Shown piece after piece: positions 26,021 through 40,182 of a stretch of DNA of 64,000 bases (its first letter is position 1; the number at the start of each line of letters is the position of its first letter). The DNA lies in assembly GCA_013399695.1 (NCBI GenBank), contig VXAU01004744.1, forward strand, positions 597,300 through 661,299. The letters are read 5' to 3'. The DNA is from Formicarius rufipectus (Eukaryota; Chordata; Aves; Passeriformes; Formicariidae). The position numbers were made by a program, and so were the translations under genes. The notes beneath the pieces are model-generated. The model did no database searches. It was not told the DNA's origin and saw only the letters and a list, made by a program, of their open reading frames with translations.

Positions 26021-27485
26021 GTCTAGAGGTCTTGGGAAATTTTACAGATATCTGCTATTTCATTATCTACCTTATCGAGGATAATTCCCTTTTGCCAAGA
26101 GCCCCTATGATGGACCACTTCTTTGAAAAGAAAATCATGAGTTCCATCGCAGAAAGATGGAACTCAGTGACAAAAAGTGATGTGAAGCCATAAAAATTAC
26201 TTGGGAAGAAAATTGCAGTGCTCCTTTATGAAAATGTCTGGGTTATCTGAGAAAATATTCAGGAATTTCAGGTAATTTTTAAGAGGGCATTTGAATATTC
26301 GCCATTCATCAAGGCATTTAGTTTTTGAACTGGAAAAAATAGTGAATGTGGATTCACATAGTTCACTTCTGTAATAGAAGAGGAAAGATGATCAAATCAT
26401 CAAGTTCCTGCTGACACAGCTGAATCAATGTTAACACAGCTGGGAATTTTTTCCTAAAATTCTCTAGTGTGAAAAGGCTTCAGACATCCTAACACTAATA
26501 TCTCAGAATTTAACACTGTCAGGCTTTTGGGAAACACAATTTAAATGGAAAATTTCATCTATATGGTGGTCAGAATTTAGATATGCATTTTTCATTCTAA
26601 ACTATTCTCTGACTTAAAACCATTTTAAATTAGGTAAATTTAAATATAATTAGTAAAATACATTGCATTATGGGTAAGATAGCTTTAAAAGCCAGAAAAA
26701 TCAAAGAAAAGGAAAGATGTACAAAGAAATCAAATGTTTTCCATGTCCCCAAATTAACTCTGTTATTCATATTCGTTGAAGATTTTTATACCAAACACTT
26801 TCAAGGTTATCACTAATTTTCTCTGTCTATTAAGTTTTCCTCAGTGATTAGAATCTTGATGAACTGTGCAATCTGTATTAAAATTGTGTCACATCTGGCT
26901 TTGCTGAAGTTTGAGCAGTGCTAGTACATGCTTGTTCCCATTAAATAATTTGTTTATCCATCTATCTTCTACTCATTGCAACATTTCTACCAGGAGTTTG
27001 AGAATAAATATAGCTTTAAAAGTTTTTTGAGAAATGCTCTGCAAAGAACACTCAACATAGAAAACGTTTGGAAGAACAAATGAGAGAATGTTTATTTCTT
27101 GCTGCAAAAAATACTGTGATGTGAAAAAGAAAAGTGACTTGTCTTAAATTTAAGATTAACTTTATCCCCTTAGCTTGAGCCTTTAATCTTTAGAAAAGCC
27201 TGGGGATTTATGTGCGTTAACAGACCTGAATTTTTTATTTCTCCTTCTTTCTTTTTACTTGTTCATTTTCCATGTGTGTCCCCTAAGAACCTGAGAGCAA
27301 TGATTGAAAGGAAAGATATGTTGATTTATTTGATATGTCTCTATTTGGCCACACAGGCAGCAATACAGTTCAAACCAAGGTGATGGCTTCGTTTAACTGA
27401 ACTGAACACTAAGTTTTGAAATTCGGTAGCACTGAATTTGCAGAAGATAGAAATACCTGAAAATGCACAAATTTTTACATGACCA
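26021..27485. other. unannotated intergenic sequence
   Basis: AT-rich sequence with no recognisable gene or repeat. Confidence 0.6.
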
Positions 27486-27545
27486 CTATGACTTGATGAT
27501 CCTTGTGGGTCTCTTCCATCTCAGAATATTCTGTGATTCTCTGAA
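27486..27545 (+). repeat. short CR1 3'-end relic, plus orientation
   Basis: CTTGATGATCCTTGTGGGTC followed by TCTTCCATCTCAGAATATTC and TGTGATTCTCTGA matches the sense CR1 terminus (ATGATCTTTAGAGGTCCCTT-type, then CATTCTATGATTCTATGA). Confidence 0.7.
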
Positions 27546-29258
27546 TAGTATTAATGCTATTATCTTATTAACCCGTGTTAGTTATGTTCTGAGAGCTTAC
27601 CCACATCATTTGGCATTCAAAATTCCTATGGATTTTTTTTGTTGCCAATAAGATTGCTAAAGATAATTGCTCTAAATGTGAATATTTTACAGTATATGTT
27701 TAAATATGCACCTACAATTTCTGTAATACGCTGAATAGTCTTTACTGAAAAATTAACTATTGCTTTGTGGTTCGCACATTTTTCTGGTATGTGAATTCTG
27801 ATTTTAATTTTCTAGCAGAGAAAGGAACTCAACAAAGTCTTCATGAGACTCACACCCTGATTAGTGGGGTGTTGTGAAAAGGTCTATTATATAAAGAATT
27901 TTTCTCTAATACCCACATTTAAAGACTTCTGAGATTATTTCAAAGTGGGTTTTTTTCCAAGGAAGGACATCAGGTTCTGCATACTAATATAATTGAGGAT
28001 TTTTGGGTTTAAAGAAAAGGTGAGATTTTAAATACATCCATACTTACTGTTTCCTATTAAAACAGCTTCCTAACCAGTAACTTTTTCTTTTTTCATTCAT
28101 TCTTCTCAAGCAGTGTGCTTATGTAGGGAGTTTATTTCCTAGCACATGGATTTTAAACTGAATGTTTTGCCTAGGATTCTTGCTTTGTAACATCTCACCT
28201 GTTAGTACTCACATTCCTTAATGAACCTGGTCCAAAAGAAGTCATATGGCTGTTTGTTCTTGCAATTTCACCGCAATCAATAAGAAAGTATCCTACTAAG
28301 TTCAACGAGTTAGAATGGTATGACAGTGTTATCAATAGGGATGGATTCCTTTTTTCATAATAAGTGCAATTAGCACCTCATTGATCTAGGAAAAGCAATT
28401 TAATAACTAATGAATATTGGAGAGATATACTGTAGGAATATAAATGCATTAAAAATAATTTAAAAAAAAACATCAGTGTAAAGACAATAATGAAGAAATG
28501 CATTTACAAGTCAAGAACAGTAATTTTTTTCCTGAAATTTATTTCCTGGGAAGATTCAGGAAAAAACCTTTCTTCTTATGTCCTGTATTATCTGCTTATT
28601 TGGATCATCTTGAACAATTTTAAGCTAAAAACTCACTTAAAGAAACACCTGCAAGCTTCAGTTTTCACTCTTTCATGACAACCTAATTGATTTATGAGAA
28701 ATACCTATTTTGCTATACAGATAAAACCAAGAACTTGTTAGGTAGCTCTTTTGCATATAGATGAAGGTTGGGTGAATAAGAACTTGTTCTTTCATTCCTT
28801 CCATTTCACCACTTCCTCCACTTCCCAAGCTCATAAATGGCAGCAGAAAGGGGAAAAAAATTGTTTTCTTAATTGCTCATTTTACCATGTTTGATCTTAT
28901 ATCTGTAAAATAACAGAAAGTTTGACTGTGGATTTAGATTGAATATCCATAAAACCAAAGAAAACAATTTTTTGAAGAATATAGTACCTATGTGACATGA
29001 ACATAAAATGAGGGATTAATTGTTTTCAGACTGAACACATGAAATATACCCCTTTTCTAACATAAATGTTTCTAAACCTCATCAGTAAGTTGAAAAGAGT
29101 CGGGGAAAGGAAGACGGGTGAGAAGGGGAAGCGAACAGGAAAAAGGGGGGGCAGAAATCTCTACCTGATCAAACCAGAAAAAAAACAAAAACAAACCCAA
29201 ACAAACAAACACCCCCCCACCAAACAAAGAAAGAATCAAAACCCAAAACCAAAACAAA
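27546..29258. other. unannotated sequence ending in A/C-rich low complexity
   Basis: There is no gene. The last ~90 bases (29165-29258) are an A/C-rich simple stretch of AAAC-type units with a run of seven C, abutting the N gap. Confidence 0.6.
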
Positions 29259-29311
29259 NNNNNNNNNNNNNNNNNNNNNNNNNNNNNNNNNNNNNNNNNN
29301 NNNNNNNNNNN
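29259..29311. other. assembly gap (53 N)
   Basis: A run of 53 N directly after an A/C-rich simple-sequence tract, the likely cause of the gap. Confidence 0.99.
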
Positions 29312-32300
29312 AGGACTTTTCTGTTACAACCTCAGTGATTTTAATTTTGTAATTGTTTGGAATTGGAAGAGATAATTCCATTTTCAACTTTGAACCCTTG
29401 CCATTCATTTCTGTGCTGTGACCTCAATAGTCTGATTGCCAGCCTGGTGAGGTACTAAGTGCCAAACAGTGGGAAATGACACAGCAGAAATCATATTGTA
29501 TGAGTCATTTTTTTTTTTTTAATTTCCTTTATGTTCCTTATATAATTCTGATGGCAGTAGAGCTAAAGTTAATGAACAGTAGTAAAAGCATCTGCTGAAG
29601 CTATGTCAGTAGGTTCACCTCTGTGTTCACAACTGCAATGCTGCAAAATTTATTCAAGGTCTCTTTGAAATAAGTTTTTAAATGAGGTGAAAAGTATCAG
29701 AATTATACAGCTCATGAAGGAACCATATAGTGTTGTGGTACCATAAATAAATGCTGACATTTCCTCGCTAGTGACTACAACAGCAGTGGGTAAAAAAATT
29801 TTGAAATTCAACCCCATTAGACTACTATAAAATTTTTACAATGTTAAGTAAAGTGAGCAACTAGAGCACTGTGAAATGTCCACTGTGCCTTTTACCCAGG
29901 TTACTAAGGGCAAGTATCACCTTCTTCTCCTCAGGGGTGCCCGGACTTTCAAAAGTAAAAGAGAAAGGCCCATCGGATTAGTTTCTGGGCTTTGCAGCAG
30001 GAGACATTGCTTGTATGTAATTGCTCAGTTTCATTATTCATGGGCTAAGAGCAAAGTGCTCAGGCGAAAGAAAGTGGTGAGGGCTGGGGCACTGCAAGGA
30101 AGATACTTAAGATCTGATTCAATAAAATACTTTATAATGACTTATGAAAAATTAATTTCCTGAAAGAGGAAATACCAAGCATCTACTTAATTTGTGTGTG
30201 TTGGTATTGTCATTATCAATCCATGTAAAGATGACCATGGGAGACCAATTGCTTTCTCATGAGGATCACATGAGAAAGGATAGGGGTGAGGTGTTTTTTT
30301 TTTTTCGTTTCTGCTTTAATTTCACTGGCTGCTCCTTGAAATTAAGCAGTGAAATTGTTCTAATAGCTCAAATTACCACAAATGGTTCACTGGAGTGATC
30401 TTTCTCCCTCATACCGATGGGAACAGTGGTACCAGCAGTGTAGCAGTATCCTGGGCCAGGGATCAGGAGCTTTTTGACTATTCTGGAATTTGTTCTTCAA
30501 GTTCCTTAGACCAGAATCCTTGAATAAAAAACTTGAATCCAATGAATCTTTATTCTATTCAGCTGACTTAGGAATCTGGTAATATGAATACTTTGGCTTG
30601 GGAAAACTGCTTACTCACATTTGCTTTGATTGTCCAGTCTGAAAAATACAGATAAATAAAAGTAAATTACTAAAAGCAGACCGAATAAAAATTCAGCTGC
30701 ATGAAATCAGATGTAGATCTATAACAAGTGCCTGTGTTATAAAACTGTGACCTTGAGTCCTCCCTTCAGTTCCTGCTTATCCCTGAAGGAGATTGGAAGT
30801 CATGGATGACCCCTCGGCATCTGCTGGGCATTCACAGCTCTCTTGAGCCCATGCCCAGAAGCACCTCATGTTTTTGACAAGGCTTATCGATAATATGCAA
30901 ATTCATCACAGTCCAGAAACCAGATTTATAGGCATATAGGCATATCAAATTAGATCACACTGAAAATACACCCAATATTTTGACCAAGTTTTGAATATTT
31001 CTCTTCTCACTTGAGCAAAATATGCAGACACACTTCCATCTTAGAGAATATTTTAACATGATACTTAGGGAGGTAGAGAAGATTGAGACTGAATCCAGGC
31101 AATTTACCCTCTGACTGCTCTCAGTAGGTTCAAGAGTTACATGACCTGCAATGAAGCTATGGGAGAGATGAGCTTGCAGAAGAGTGGCCTCAGGCTCTCC
31201 ACTCTCCATTAGAAGACAACCACCATGCTTTTAACCAGCTGAAAAATTTGATATTGTTTGCATTTGCAACCTAGAAGGTTCAGCTAGGCCAGCATGGGAC
31301 AGGTTCCCTGCTCAGAGGGAGTAGTTTAGATTGCTAGAGTAACACAGAGGCATAAGTTCAGGTGAAAGTGGGATTTGGAATTAACTGTGTTTTGTGTTGC
31401 ATGATGGGAGAGGACACCACTCTATGATGCCTTGATATCACAGCCTTACTTGTGCCTGCCCAAAAAAAAAAAAAAAAAACCAAAAACAAGCAGTTTCCCT
31501 TCAGCTTTTTTTAGGAAAGGTCACGGGGTCTTTGCATTAATGAATTCTGTACAGGTGTAGGCACCTGAAAAGGGCTTTATTTAGGAGATGAGTCTATTCC
31601 CAGAATTTTCCAGATGAACAGTTACAAGAAATTCCCTGTTCAGACTTGGGCATTTCCTTTGCAGAAAGTGAAGATTATTTCGAAGACTTCTATGATGTAC
31701 CTTATTTGTCTTAAATGCTCTGTAAGAAGCTGAGGAACCTGCCTGAGGGCTCTGGATTTCAGCTCCAGGAAGGTCAAAGTATCACTTTCTCTGTCAAACC
31801 ATATGCTTGCCAATTTGGATCCTGTTTCGGATTTCTATCTGGTTTTGTTTACTTTAAAGATCAAAGCTTTTAGCTATAAATATCACAAAAATAACTAAAA
31901 GCTGTATATCATATAGAATACAAATTAGAAGTACTCTTACAGCCTTAAGACTGACAGCTGAAGAAAATAAACAGTGTTATCTTTATCATGGTCATGACTG
32001 TGTAAATCTGTGGAGGGAATGCAACTCTTACAGATGACAAGATAGTAGTGCCAATAATTGTTGTGCAATGCAGATATCTACTGGATGGATGAATAATGGG
32101 GGGAGTGTTGGGGCTCACAAGACCATTCTATGGGTTGATAAGGACAAGACCACACTGCCTTTTCATTTTTAAGGGTTGAGAGCTCCTCCAGCACAGGTCA
32201 GAGCAGCTCAAATGTGCACTGTGGTGTGTTTGCTGTAGGTGGAAGGTTGTTACAGGAGAGGAGGCAGCAAACAAGCAAGGAGTTATGGCTCCATCACTGC

Positions 32301-32829
32301 AGAGGTCAGGGATCTCCATTTGTCTGGTCTTCATACTGCTAATCCTTGAAAAAAATTGGAAGTCTGGAAATTATAATACTGATGATTTTTTTTTTTTTAA
32401 TCTAAAGTTCAACAAGATATGGATTTGGTTTGTAACTTCCTCCAAAAGTCAGATTCTTAATGTAAAGAAACTGGTGTTTCCTAAGAAAATTGGAATCAAG
32501 TAGTATTCATCAAACTATGGTAACGATAAATAAGGGATCATTACTTGGAATTTTATATCCCTTTCATCTAGAATTTTCTGGATGCAGCATAAGCAATCAT
32601 TAACACATAGCCTCTGGATTATTTTCACAGAGGGAATGTTTGCATAGGCAGTGATTAAAAAATGTCAGAAATTCTGGTATTACATGCTTCTAAATCATTG
32701 TGCATCATTCAGAAGACACTGATAAATATTTGCCTTCCAGAATGCTGAGACACACTGCCCTTTCCTTAAAGTAATGCCACGCTACCCATTCAATACTTGT
32801 ATTGTCCCTTGTAATTCACAAACCCAAGA
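29312..32829. other. unannotated intergenic sequence
   Basis: About 3.5 kb without a recognisable gene. It contains an 18-A run at 31462-31479. The open frames are short and show no domain. Confidence 0.6.
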
Positions 32830-33360
32830 AAGGAAACAACCATGAAGAGCATCAGGAGGACATGTGGTCCATTTCCCCAGATTAGTCATTCCTGAGGGAT
32901 ATCTGTTAGGATAGGCTGTTCTGCAGCCATATGATGTCCTTAAGGACCTCTAATATTAGAGATCTCCTGGCCTCAATCTGTAAAACCTTTCCAATGATTT
33001 TCTATTCCTAAATTTTTCTATTCCTAAAATTTCCTTTCACAAAGTCTGATCCACATGTTTCTTGCAATTTAAAACCGCTGCTTCTCATCTTATGCTTTGT
33101 AGCCACAAGCACCAGGTGCTTCTTCTCATTCTTTCATAGCAACCTTTCACACATTTGCAAACTGTTTTCATGCTCCTCCACCTACTCTTCTTTACACCCC
33201 TTTGACCTCAGGGTCATATTTCCTTGACTTCTGATTGTTATTGTGTCTCTGCAATACTTCTCTAGCTGGTCTGCAACTTTCTAGAAAGTTATTGTCTGAA
33301 ATCAAACCTGAGGCATATCTGGGGGAGACCTGACCACCACTTGTAGTTCACAATAAACCC
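32830..33360 (-). mobile_element. ancient CR1/L3-type LINE fragment
   Basis: The plus strand shows the antisense of a decayed CR1 C-terminal region in the usual order: a GTAAAACCTTTCCAATGATT-type start, a TTAAAACCGCTGCTTCTCAT phrase (33069-33088), AGCAACCTTTCACACATTTG, and a CTAGCTGGTCTGCAACTTTC phrase, then GAGGCATATCTGGGGG. Divergence is much greater than in the CR1 piece directly to the right, so this is an older insertion. Its boundaries are approximate. Confidence 0.55.
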
Positions 33361-33460
33361 TTCTAGCTGCAGTTCTGCTGCTTCACTAGTTACTCCTTAT
33401 CTTTGATTGTTGTGGCTGATAATTGGCTGATAATTCCTATCTGTCGGTCTGCCTGAGAGT

Positions 33461-34150
33461 TCATAGAATCAGAAATATAAAATGGTTTAGGCTGGAAATG
33501 ACCTTAAAGATCATATTGTTCCAACCTCCCCACCACATGCAGGAACATCTTCTACCAGACCAGATTGCTCAGGGCCATGTTCAGCCTGGCCTTGAACGCT
33601 TCCAGGGTTGGGTCATTCACAACTTTTCTGGGTAGCCTGTTCCAGTGCCTCACCACCTTTGGAGTAAAGAATTTCTTCCCAACATCTAATCTAAACCTCT
33701 CCTCTTTCTGTTTAAAGCCATTCTCCCTTGTCCAATCACTACATGACCCTAAAAAGTCCCTCTCTGGCTTTCTTGTAAACTTCCTTCAAGTACTAGAAAG
33801 GTTTCCCCTGAACCTTCTCTTCTCCAGGCTGAACAACCACAGCTCTCTCATCCTGTCTTCATAGGAAAGATGCTCCAGCCCTCTGATCATCTTTGTGCCC
33901 TCCTCTGAACCATGTCCATGTCCTCTGTTCCATGTCCTTTTTATATTGGGGGCCCCAGAGCTGGACACAGAACTCCAGGTGGGGTCTTTGTTGCATTTGT
34001 CTCTATTGAATTTCATTTTTTTTTTTTTTTTTTTTGTTCAGTCCACTCTCACAAACTGTCAAGATGATTTTTTAAATTTCAATCCTACCCTCCAATTTAT
34101 TCATAGTCCTTCCTAGCTTCATATCAGCTACAAATTTGATAAACTTATGT
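33461..34150 (-). mobile_element. CR1 LINE 3' end
   Basis: The plus strand begins TCATAGAATCAGAAATATAA, the antisense of the CR1 terminus, then TAGGCTGGAAATGACCTTAA. On the minus strand a frame at 33786-34016 keeps the CR1 ORF2 C-terminal signature (MIRGLEHLSYEDRMRELWLF then SLEKRRFRG). It is 5' truncated, as most CR1 copies are. A T run at about 34018-34035 interrupts its far end, so the outer boundary near 34150 is soft. Confidence 0.87.
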
Positions 34151-35227
34151 TCCATTCCAAATTCAGATCACACTGCATACACTTTCACAAGCTTTGGGAG
34201 GACCAAAAGAAATCAGGAGACAATTTGACAAAAGCCTGTGCTCCTATATACTGCTCAGCTATGGAAAATGTTTACTTTGTTTTTTCTAAATATATCTGGG
34301 ACTTCCTTCGTTTTGGCACTCTTTTAAAAACTTCCAATATTTTTAGCCTTGCTTTATTTTTCTGAATAAACTTTTAAATACTAACCATTTCTATTAGTGG
34401 TTTTTAAAAGTTTGTTGTGAATCGACATATGTAAAACACTAACCACTCTCATTGTGCTTGCAATTTTAATGTTGTAGTAAACTATGTAAATCACTAATGC
34501 AATAGAAATGCCTCTAATATGACAGAGATTATCCAAAACTGCTGACATGGACAGTCTCCAAGGGAAAATTTCTCTGTGATCAGCTTTAATCAGGCTTTTT
34601 TCTGAAGCTTTTATGTAGGCTTCCACTCATGCAGGTTAGGGCATCTGCCAAAAGAGTATTTTCCTTGCTGTTTATGTACCACTGCAAGTGACCATTATAG
34701 CTCAGAGGCAGGAACGTAAATCCTGATATGTTTGATTTGCTGGGCCATGGTGACACCTTTTCCATCAGAAACAAAGCTTTCTTGTAGTTCAGCTTACTCA
34801 GCAGGGTTCGTAAAGCTGGATAATCCCATGACTTTCAACTGCTAAACCTGTTGCAGATATTTGATATGAAATGACAGAGCCACTGTTCTTTAAACTATTT
34901 CTTTGACACTTAAAAAAATTCTGAGGCCACTGACCCATCATGAAACAAAACTTAGAACACTTGGTGTATTTTTCACAGACCTTTGTGATTTATGTTCATG
35001 ACCAATTTGAAGTTACCTGGGAAACAGAGGATTTAAATTGAGGTTCCATAATAATGTTTGTCTTGACCCTTGTAAAAGGCCCTATGAAAACCATTCAGAT
35101 CTTTAAAAACATCTTTAATGTGGGAAGTAATAGATATCAGGAAAACACAATTTTTTTAACCGTAGTAGTCTTTAAAATGTCACTTATTAATATTTGTAGG
35201 GTCTTGTACTACTTTTGACTGTACAAG
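34151..35227. other. unannotated intergenic sequence
   Basis: No recognisable gene or repeat. The short frames on both strands have no domain signature. Confidence 0.6.
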
Positions 35228-36234
35228 TGTCATGAAATGAGTGCTTTAAAGTTGCTTAAAAAAACCTGCCAGCTAAGCTATCAGCACATGCAGGTTTAAT
35301 ATAAAAACAACAGCATGGCAGAGTTCTTGATAAGGTTCATTCTACTACTTACTGGGTAGCTAAAATATCCCAAGAAAAAGCACATAGAAATTTAAAATCA
35401 GTATTAGTCTGCAGCAAAATAAATTCAAGACCATCTGTGTGAAGGCTGGGGCAAGGAGAGGGTGAAGGGAGGAAAGAGAGACAGACAGCATGCATAAGGA
35501 CAAATAGGGATACAGTCTAAAGGCTGGGCAACACTTGACTTAACTAATAACTTAAACAATTTGGCAAAGGAACAATATATGATTTACTATATGATAACTT
35601 ACTTATAAAGTACTCAACAATTTAAGAAAGCAGTATCCCTAGCATGTTTGATACAGCACACACACATGAAGAGTCTGTACAAGGTACCTATGAAAAGTTT
35701 CCCTTGAGTTCCATGAAATACTCACTTTGAGTTTTTTTGCATTCTTCTCAACAAATGAAGGATTGAGTCTTGAGGCATGAGATATCAGCCCAGCATCAGT
35801 CAGGCAGTGATCCACCAAGAAACAACAAAGGTGAAAGCTGCTAACTCTGAGAGGTGTCCCAGCTGGGAGGGAGATGCCAGTCACAGCCTGCTCTGGACCA
35901 GAGGAGTTCAACAGGTCTCTCTTGGGCTGATGTTTATAGGGTTGCAAGAGTAAGCTTTAGTCATAATAACCTCTCATCTTGGCCAAACTTTTTGTTCTCA
36001 CACTTTGAAAGTGCCAGAACAAAAAGTATTATTCCACTTGAACTGTTATTCAGGCAAAATGTTTCCAAGGTTACTCATTAAAAAAGTGAGGAACTTGTCA
36101 GCAAACATTGATTCCAGGGAACAGACAGTGTTTGCAAAGCTCAGAGGAGCTCAGCCCAGGTGTTGCCAAGGCCTAAGGAGCACTTCTCAGATGATAAGAC
36201 AGCCTGTGGGGTGGGATGGGGAGGCACCACCTCA
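35228..36234 (-). mobile_element. ~1 kb LTR-like repeat, copy 1
   Basis: This is homologous over its length to 52913-53979. Shared landmarks in the same order are: GCAGGTTTAATATAAAA (35291-35307 here), AAGGTTCATTCTACTACTTA, TTATTCAGGCAAAATGTTTC, GAACAGACAGTGTTT, and CACTTCTCAGAT near the right end. Both copies can be framed as TG...CA (TGTCATGAAATG at 35228, CACCACCTCA ending at 36234). The 5 bases outside are ACAAG and AAAAG, possibly a decayed target-site duplication. On the minus strand an ATTAAACCTGC phrase near the end could be the polyadenylation signal, so I orient it minus. The open frames inside (for example 36005-36406) have no domain. Confidence 0.65.
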
Positions 36235-39200
36235 AAAAGTCAGTGGAGTTTTCTGCAGTATCGACCAGCTGCTAGACAGGATGCACCTTCTTTTACACCC
36301 TCTTCATAAGAGTTTTTTCTCAGTACAGTTTCCAGTCCTGTCTGTGTGGAGACCTAAAGTTAGTCTAGGCATTATCCCTTTGGACTACAGTACCCAGCAC
36401 TCTTAACAGTCTGCAGGCTGAGATGGTGCAGAATTTTTAACCAAAAAGCCCATAGTCCTTTTTTACCCAAAAAAAAAATCCACTTCAGATGTTCTCCATC
36501 TTTAACAAGTAAGATACACACCAGAGCATAATCTTTAATTTTCGGCTTTCAACAACATTTCTGGTAATGTCATTTAGAGCTTTGTTAGAGCCTTTTCTAA
36601 TGCACTGGCAGATATCTATAAACTTTGCCTGAAGTAATGCCAACTGAAGTTTCTGGAATGACTTAATCCTAAGAAAACCTAAATATGTTCCCAAGATGGG
36701 GCATGGACATTGTGCATTTCTCTTTCAGACTCTTGATATAATCTTAGGCAAGATAGCAGACAGTGGCAGCTGTGGGTCTGAAAAACCCAGTGCAAACAAA
36801 TATAGAAGGCAAGAGAATGGAGTCATAAATAACACTTTAAATATGTACAAAAAGGAAATTTGGGGAGAGGACTTAATTATTTCTCACTTTTCTCTGGTAG
36901 GATTCTCCAGATCATAGCTGGAATTCATGTTCCTTTTGTTCCCCCACAGGGACACTATAGCCATAGTCCCCCTTTCTGTGACATCTCTGTTTTTCAAGGC
37001 CCATAAAGACTGGATACCGTGTGTAAATTGAATACAGGTCTAGAGAGACACTTTCCTGGTATTGCAAGGCCTATTTTGAACCCCATAAGGAGCACATCAT
37101 AAAACAGGCTCAGAAGCAAATGGATCCACAGTTGCTGTTATGTTGCCAAGCCACTTTGTATTCTTGATTCCTCTGTTTTCCTCAAGGGCTGGTCAGCAAA
37201 ATATTGAGTGTGGGAGAATAGTTTCAGAGATTTGTTGTTGTTGTCAACAGTGAAATGAAATTGGCAGCCCAAAACAAAACTGAAAAATGTATCTTGTATT
37301 TCTGCAGAAAAGAATCATTTGGGAAAGAATCAGGAGGAGTAAAGTTTGATTGTGATTCTTAGAATAAAGTACAAAGACTTTGAAACTGGCTAGAAGGAAT
37401 AATAAAAAGCACTCCCAAACATATTCCTTGCCTTCTAATTTTTCATGATACACCAGCTTAGGCATATGTTTTTTTTGCCTTTTTGAATAATAGTCTAATA
37501 TTAACAGCCCAATCTAAGAGTGAGTAATGTCTCACTTCCTTGAGTCTTCACAGAATAAATCCACAAGCATAAATTCACTCTTTAGCTTGGCACACTGAAT
37601 GTTAATCTCCATATGCCCACAGGAGTAAACTCCTGAAAGATGAAAAGCTGTTTTCTGATATACTAACACCACTCCTCCCACCCCATCCCACTCCAGGTGA
37701 AAACAAAGAAAAGAGGATATTTAATGCTTCTATTCTGCTTCACCATGCTGGTGGTACAATAACAAGCAATGACAGACCTATTGATGACTTCCACATATTC
37801 TCTATTATGGAAAAACATCAAGAAAAACCAAGGATGCCTTTACTCCCAACCAAATGTATAACAGCACTAATGGTGGTACATGAACATCCTTACAACTGGT
37901 GTAACTTTTACTTCACTGCCATTACTTGTAGAGGTATATGTTTATTCATGTAAAATAACTTGAGTGAGAAGGAGGGTCACTATATCCTTTCTCTATGGTC
38001 TCCATGGTGTGTGGGCCACTGTCATAATTATCATTAGTCTCATCAGAAAGTGAAGAGTCTTTTCTATGTCAATAGCATTGCTGACATTTTCTTTGAAAAA
38101 GCAAGATCTTTGCCTGTAAAACAAAACTAAATAAATAAAAGTTGCCCATGATATTGCAGTGTGTATTGGTTTTGAACTGTAATTCACTTCCTTTACTCAC
38201 TCTATCTGAATCCATGATGATGCTGTCATGTGGAATCATCCTTCAGTGTCCTTGAGCATATGATGGAGGTGTGGGTGGTACTTTCAAAGAGAGCAATGGC
38301 TGTACAGGGGACTTTGTGTTTTGCTAAACTACTTGGCTTCTAGAGGAGAAGTGACGGTATGAAGAAAGTCTGTGAAAACACACTAGATCACTTAAATTGA
38401 AATATCTTCATTTCCAGGCTTTCTGTTCTTTTCTGAAATAACATTTTCCCTGGGCAAAGGGCATTTCACATGATGGGGGATGGGTGGGAAGTTCAACAGA
38501 AATTTCATCCAAAAATGTGTTGATGAATATTATGAACAAATTCTAAATATTATGAGTTGTATCACTACTTTCAGTTCAGGATAGTGGAAAACAATTTGGG
38601 AAAAGAATAAGGAAAAGGTTTTAATTACAAGTACTGAAGAACTGAAAAGAGCATGAAATGTAAGAGGAAATAGTAAGCTTTTCTGAGACCTGGGCTGATT
38701 TATATCTCCTATAGGGACCAAAGTTACAGATGACTGCATATATCTTTAAAATATCTCTGTTTCTCATTATTCACTTGGAATAGTTATACTCCAGAGCCCC
38801 TTTTTTTCTTTTCCTTATGCTTTGCAAATACCCAAGTTGACTTAATTATATTGTATTGTCCCTTCTTGATAATAAATGAAGAAAAAAATATTGTACTGAC
38901 ATCAGCCGAAGAGGTTACCTTTATCAGAGGGAGCACAGCAACCTGTGTTTGCGAGAAGACTTGGGTGGGAAAAAGGGTTTCCTCCAACAGTGAGGACAGC
39001 CCCCTGAACAGACTGTTCTTATGGCCTTGTTAAAGGTGAGAAATTCTGGTGAGATCTTGCCGATTCCTGAGTAGGAGTAGATCTCGCATATGTTGAGCAG
39101 AGATGAAGTGGCAGAGAGGCAACTTGGAGGACTTATTGGCAACTCAAGATGAAGTGGTCAAGAGACTGTGGAGGAACACCAGTAAAAACCTGTTGACTCA

Positions 39201-39823
39201 GCACCAGAGCTGTAAATACTTTGTCAAACATAGAGTACCTATGCCTTTTAGGACATAAAATGCAGATTCATCTCACCTTCATCTCAGATTGCTGTTGCTA
39301 GGGTGTAGGAAACACCACAAACATTTTGGGTATCCTCAAAGACTGCAAGATGTTTTTAAGATCCTGAAGGATCCAACTTCAAAGGAAAATGTAAGGGCTG
39401 CTGTCACAAATGGTGGGTTTTGAGCAGGTTTTACCAAAAATATTTCAAGCATAACTGCTCCAGTAAGAGATAGCAAAAGAGGGAAAACTCAGAGTTCTCC
39501 ACTGCAGCCAGACTGACAACAACGCCTACCAACAAGGTGTACTGCTACTCTATGTTTTTTCATCAGCAAGCGCTGGCTTACCTTTCTCCAACTCATAGTC
39601 TGTTTGCCTTCTCAGTCCCCTACCAAGAGATTTGCTTTGTTTACCTCTGTGAATCCATTGCTTGTAGGGGAAAAAATACAGTTCATCTAGGTTCAGTTTT
39701 GCATCATTGAGTGGGATAGTGGCATTTCATGCCATTACAATGAAATGAAACTTATGCACAGCCTCTTGATGTACCTTTGTAGCTTTGGACCTTACACTGA
39801 AGTCAAATTTCTTTAAGGTTTTA
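36235..39823. other. unannotated sequence left of the provirus
   Basis: About 3.6 kb with no recognisable gene, RNA or transposon; only short chance frames. Confidence 0.6.
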
Positions 39824-40167
39824 TGTCACAGTTAAGATGGACATATGACAAATAGACAAGAAAGTGAGTCATAGATCTGTTTATTCTTAGCACAGATACT
39901 TTTTATCTAGTTCCTAAGTGTACATGCATTAACATTAGTGGTGCTTATAAACAATCATTCATTGGCCACAGTTATAACCTTTTGTCTCTGTACAAATTGA
40001 CCCATCTTGTTATTCCTTATCTTGTAGTTTTCTGAGTTCTCTCAGCACCTGCAAGTTGTTTACAATCCTTTAGTTCAGGGATGTATCTTCACGGGTACAC
40101 AGGTCTCTCTTCAAGGTCAAATTCTTGCTCTGCCAAATGATCTGCAGACCCACTGCAGCTCCCTACA
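39824..40167 (-). repeat. 3' LTR of the provirus
   Basis: 344 bp. On the minus strand it starts TGTAGGGAGCTGCAGTGGG directly after the polypurine tract. It is collinear with 46432-46785, lacking a 7-bp and a 3-bp segment present there. A polyadenylation signal AATAAA lies at 39880-39885 (minus). The outer ~45 bases are more diverged than the rest, so the exact end at 39824 rests on alignment with the other LTR. Confidence 0.9.
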
Positions 40168-40182
40168 ATTCCCCCCTTTTGC
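40168..40182 (-). promoter_or_regulatory. polypurine tract (plus-strand primer site)
   Basis: On the minus strand GCAAAAGGGGGGAAT lies immediately before the TG of the 3' LTR, the position and composition of a retroviral polypurine tract that primes plus-strand DNA synthesis. Confidence 0.9.

Noticed and set aside
29066..29258. Lysine/asparagine-rich frame before the N gap
   Set aside because: It is a translation of A/C-rich simple sequence, not a protein gene.
36005..36406. 133-codon plus-strand frame
   Set aside because: Most of it lies inside the LTR-like repeat and it has no domain.
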